DNA of 5,948 bases, taken from positions 1 through 5,948 of the forward strand of contig JAEXJH010000499.1 of the NCBI GenBank assembly GCA_023445955.1. Reading direction: 5' to 3'. The notes under the pieces are model-generated. The model was given only the letters and a program-made list of their open reading frames with translations. It was not told the DNA's origin and ran no database searches. Below, piece after piece: positions 5,005 to 5,948 of the stretch. Made by a program: the position numbers and the translations under genes. Each line of letters begins with the position of its first letter. Position 1 is the first letter of the stretch. The stretch is from Pseudomonadota bacterium. GTDB taxonomy: Bacteria; Pseudomonadota; Alphaproteobacteria; Caulobacterales; Caulobacteraceae.

Positions 5005-5948
5005 ATGGACGAGCTAGAGGCCATCAAGGTCACCTTCTTCCAGGAATGCGAGGAGCTTCTCGCCGACCTCGAGGGCGGTCTCCTGGCCATGCAGGAAGGC
5101 GCCGGCGACCTCGAGACGGTCAATGCCGTGTTCCGCGCCGTCCACTCGATCAAGGGCGGCGCCGGCGCCTTCGGCCTCGAGCCGCTGGTGCGCTTCGCCC
5201 ACGTGTTCGAGACCCTGCTGGACGCCGTGCGCGCCGGCTCGGTGCCCAACACGGTCGAACTGGCCGCCGTCCTGCTGCGCGCTTCGGACATCCTGGCCGA
5301 CCACGTCAGCGCCGCGCGCGGCCTGGGCGATGTCGACATGGCCGCCGCGGCCGCCATGGCCGCCGAGCTGGAAGCCTGGACCGACCCGAACGCCGCGCCG
5401 GCCGCCGCCGCGCCGGTGATCGAAGAGGTCGCTCCGGCGCCGCCCATTAGTGTTTCTGGCGTCGCCGCTGACGACGCCATGGATGACGACGACCTCGGCT
5501 TTGTCTTCGTGCCCCAGACCATCTCGGTCGAGGCCCAGGCCGCCGACGCCGAACTGGTCCCCTCCAACGTCTGGACGGTGTCGATCCGTCCGAAGTCGGA
5601 CCTCTATCGCAAGGCCAACGAGACCGCGCTGCTGCTGCGCGAGCTGAACCGCCTGGGCCCGATCAAGGCGACGCTGGACGACCGCGCCCTGCCGGCCCTG
5701 GAAGACCTGGATCCGGAAGCCGCCTTCGTGACCTGGAGCGTCCGCCTCGAGACCGAGGAAGACGAGACCGCCATCCGCGAAGTCTTCGAATTCGTCGACG
5801 GCGACTGCGACCTGGAAATCACCCGTGGCGAGGCCGCCGTCGAAGACGCCCTGGCCACGCTGCTGACGGTCGCCGAGACCCCCGCCGCCGTCGAGCTCGC
5901 CGCTCCGGCCGCCATCGAAATTCCTGCTCCGGCCCCCGTGGCCGAAGC
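5005..5948 (+). CDS. cheA: Chemotaxis histidine kinase CheA, 3' partial
   Basis: 314 codons are visible and the frame is open to the window end. The N-terminal Hpt (P1) domain starts MDELEAIKVTFFQECEELL and carries the phosphorylation site His47 in AVHSIKGGAGAFGL. The P1 bundle runs to about residue 128. An Ala/Pro/acidic linker follows (about 131-188), then a P2-type CheY/CheB-binding domain from Trp190 (VWTVSIRPKSDLY) to about 272 (DCDLEI), and a second Ala/Pro linker (about 280-314). The dimerisation, kinase and CheW-like domains must lie beyond the window. CheA transfers phosphate from ATP through His47 to CheY and CheB under receptor control. The ATG at 5005 has only a weak upstream AGGA, unlike cheX and cheY, so its translation may be set lower or depend on read-through from cheY. 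The start is chosen because the Hpt domain begins at once. Confidence 0.93.
   Translation, partial: MDELEAIKVTFFQECEELLADLEGGLLAMQEGAGDLETVNAVFRAVHSIKGGAGAFGLEPLVRFAHVFETLLDAVRAGSVPNTVELAAVLLRASDILADHVSAARGLGDVDMAAAAAMAAELEAWTDPNAAPAAAAPVIEEVAPAPPISVSGVAADDAMDDDDLGFVFVPQTISVEAQAADAELVPSNVWTVSIRPKSDLYRKANETALLLRELNRLGPIKATLDDRALPALEDLDPEAAFVTWSVRLETEEDETAIREVFEFVDGDCDLEITRGEAAVEDALATLLTVAETPAAVELAAPAAIEIPAPAPVAE

Overview
The window is high-GC DNA from an alphaproteobacterium, almost certainly Caulobacter or a close relative. Its right half matches, in order and content, the start of the Caulobacter major chemotaxis operon: transmembrane receptor mcpA, STAS protein cheX, cheY, cheA. This assignment rests on recognising gene order and protein motifs, not on a database search.

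Layout. (1) Positions 1-1554, plus strand: a soluble chemoreceptor with an N-terminal heme-globin sensor (HemAT type), lacking only its first few codons. (2) Positions 1555-1657: a convergent gap holding two hairpins, one a 14-bp-arm stem that can end transcription from both sides. (3) Positions 1658-1969, minus strand: a small exported protein with a TonB C-terminal-like fold and four cysteines. (4) Positions 1970-2315: a divergent control region with a candidate housekeeping promoter, a CtrA-like box, two copies of a CTCGC-N4-GCGAG inverted repeat and a dense group of GANTC (CcrM) sites. (5) Positions 2316-5948, plus strand: mcpA, cheX, cheY and the first 314 codons of cheA. mcpA/cheX and cheX/cheY are tightly coupled; a 68-bp gap precedes cheA.

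How they work together. McpA (periplasmic sensor) and the globin receptor (cytoplasmic gas or redox sensor) have almost the same signalling tip and both end in Trp-Glu-Glu-Phe, so they probably feed the same CheA and are served by the same adaptation enzymes. CheA passes phosphate from its Hpt histidine to CheY. CheX is a STAS protein without the usual phosphorylatable serine, so it is more likely a docking or modulating partner than a SpoIIAA-style switch. The control region suggests cell-cycle-timed expression of mcpA and the operon.

No mobile element, CRISPR array, tRNA or rRNA is seen. The system is a known kind. The less ordinary parts are the GANTC density, the paired inverted repeats, the serine-less STAS protein and the small exported protein lodged between the two receptors.
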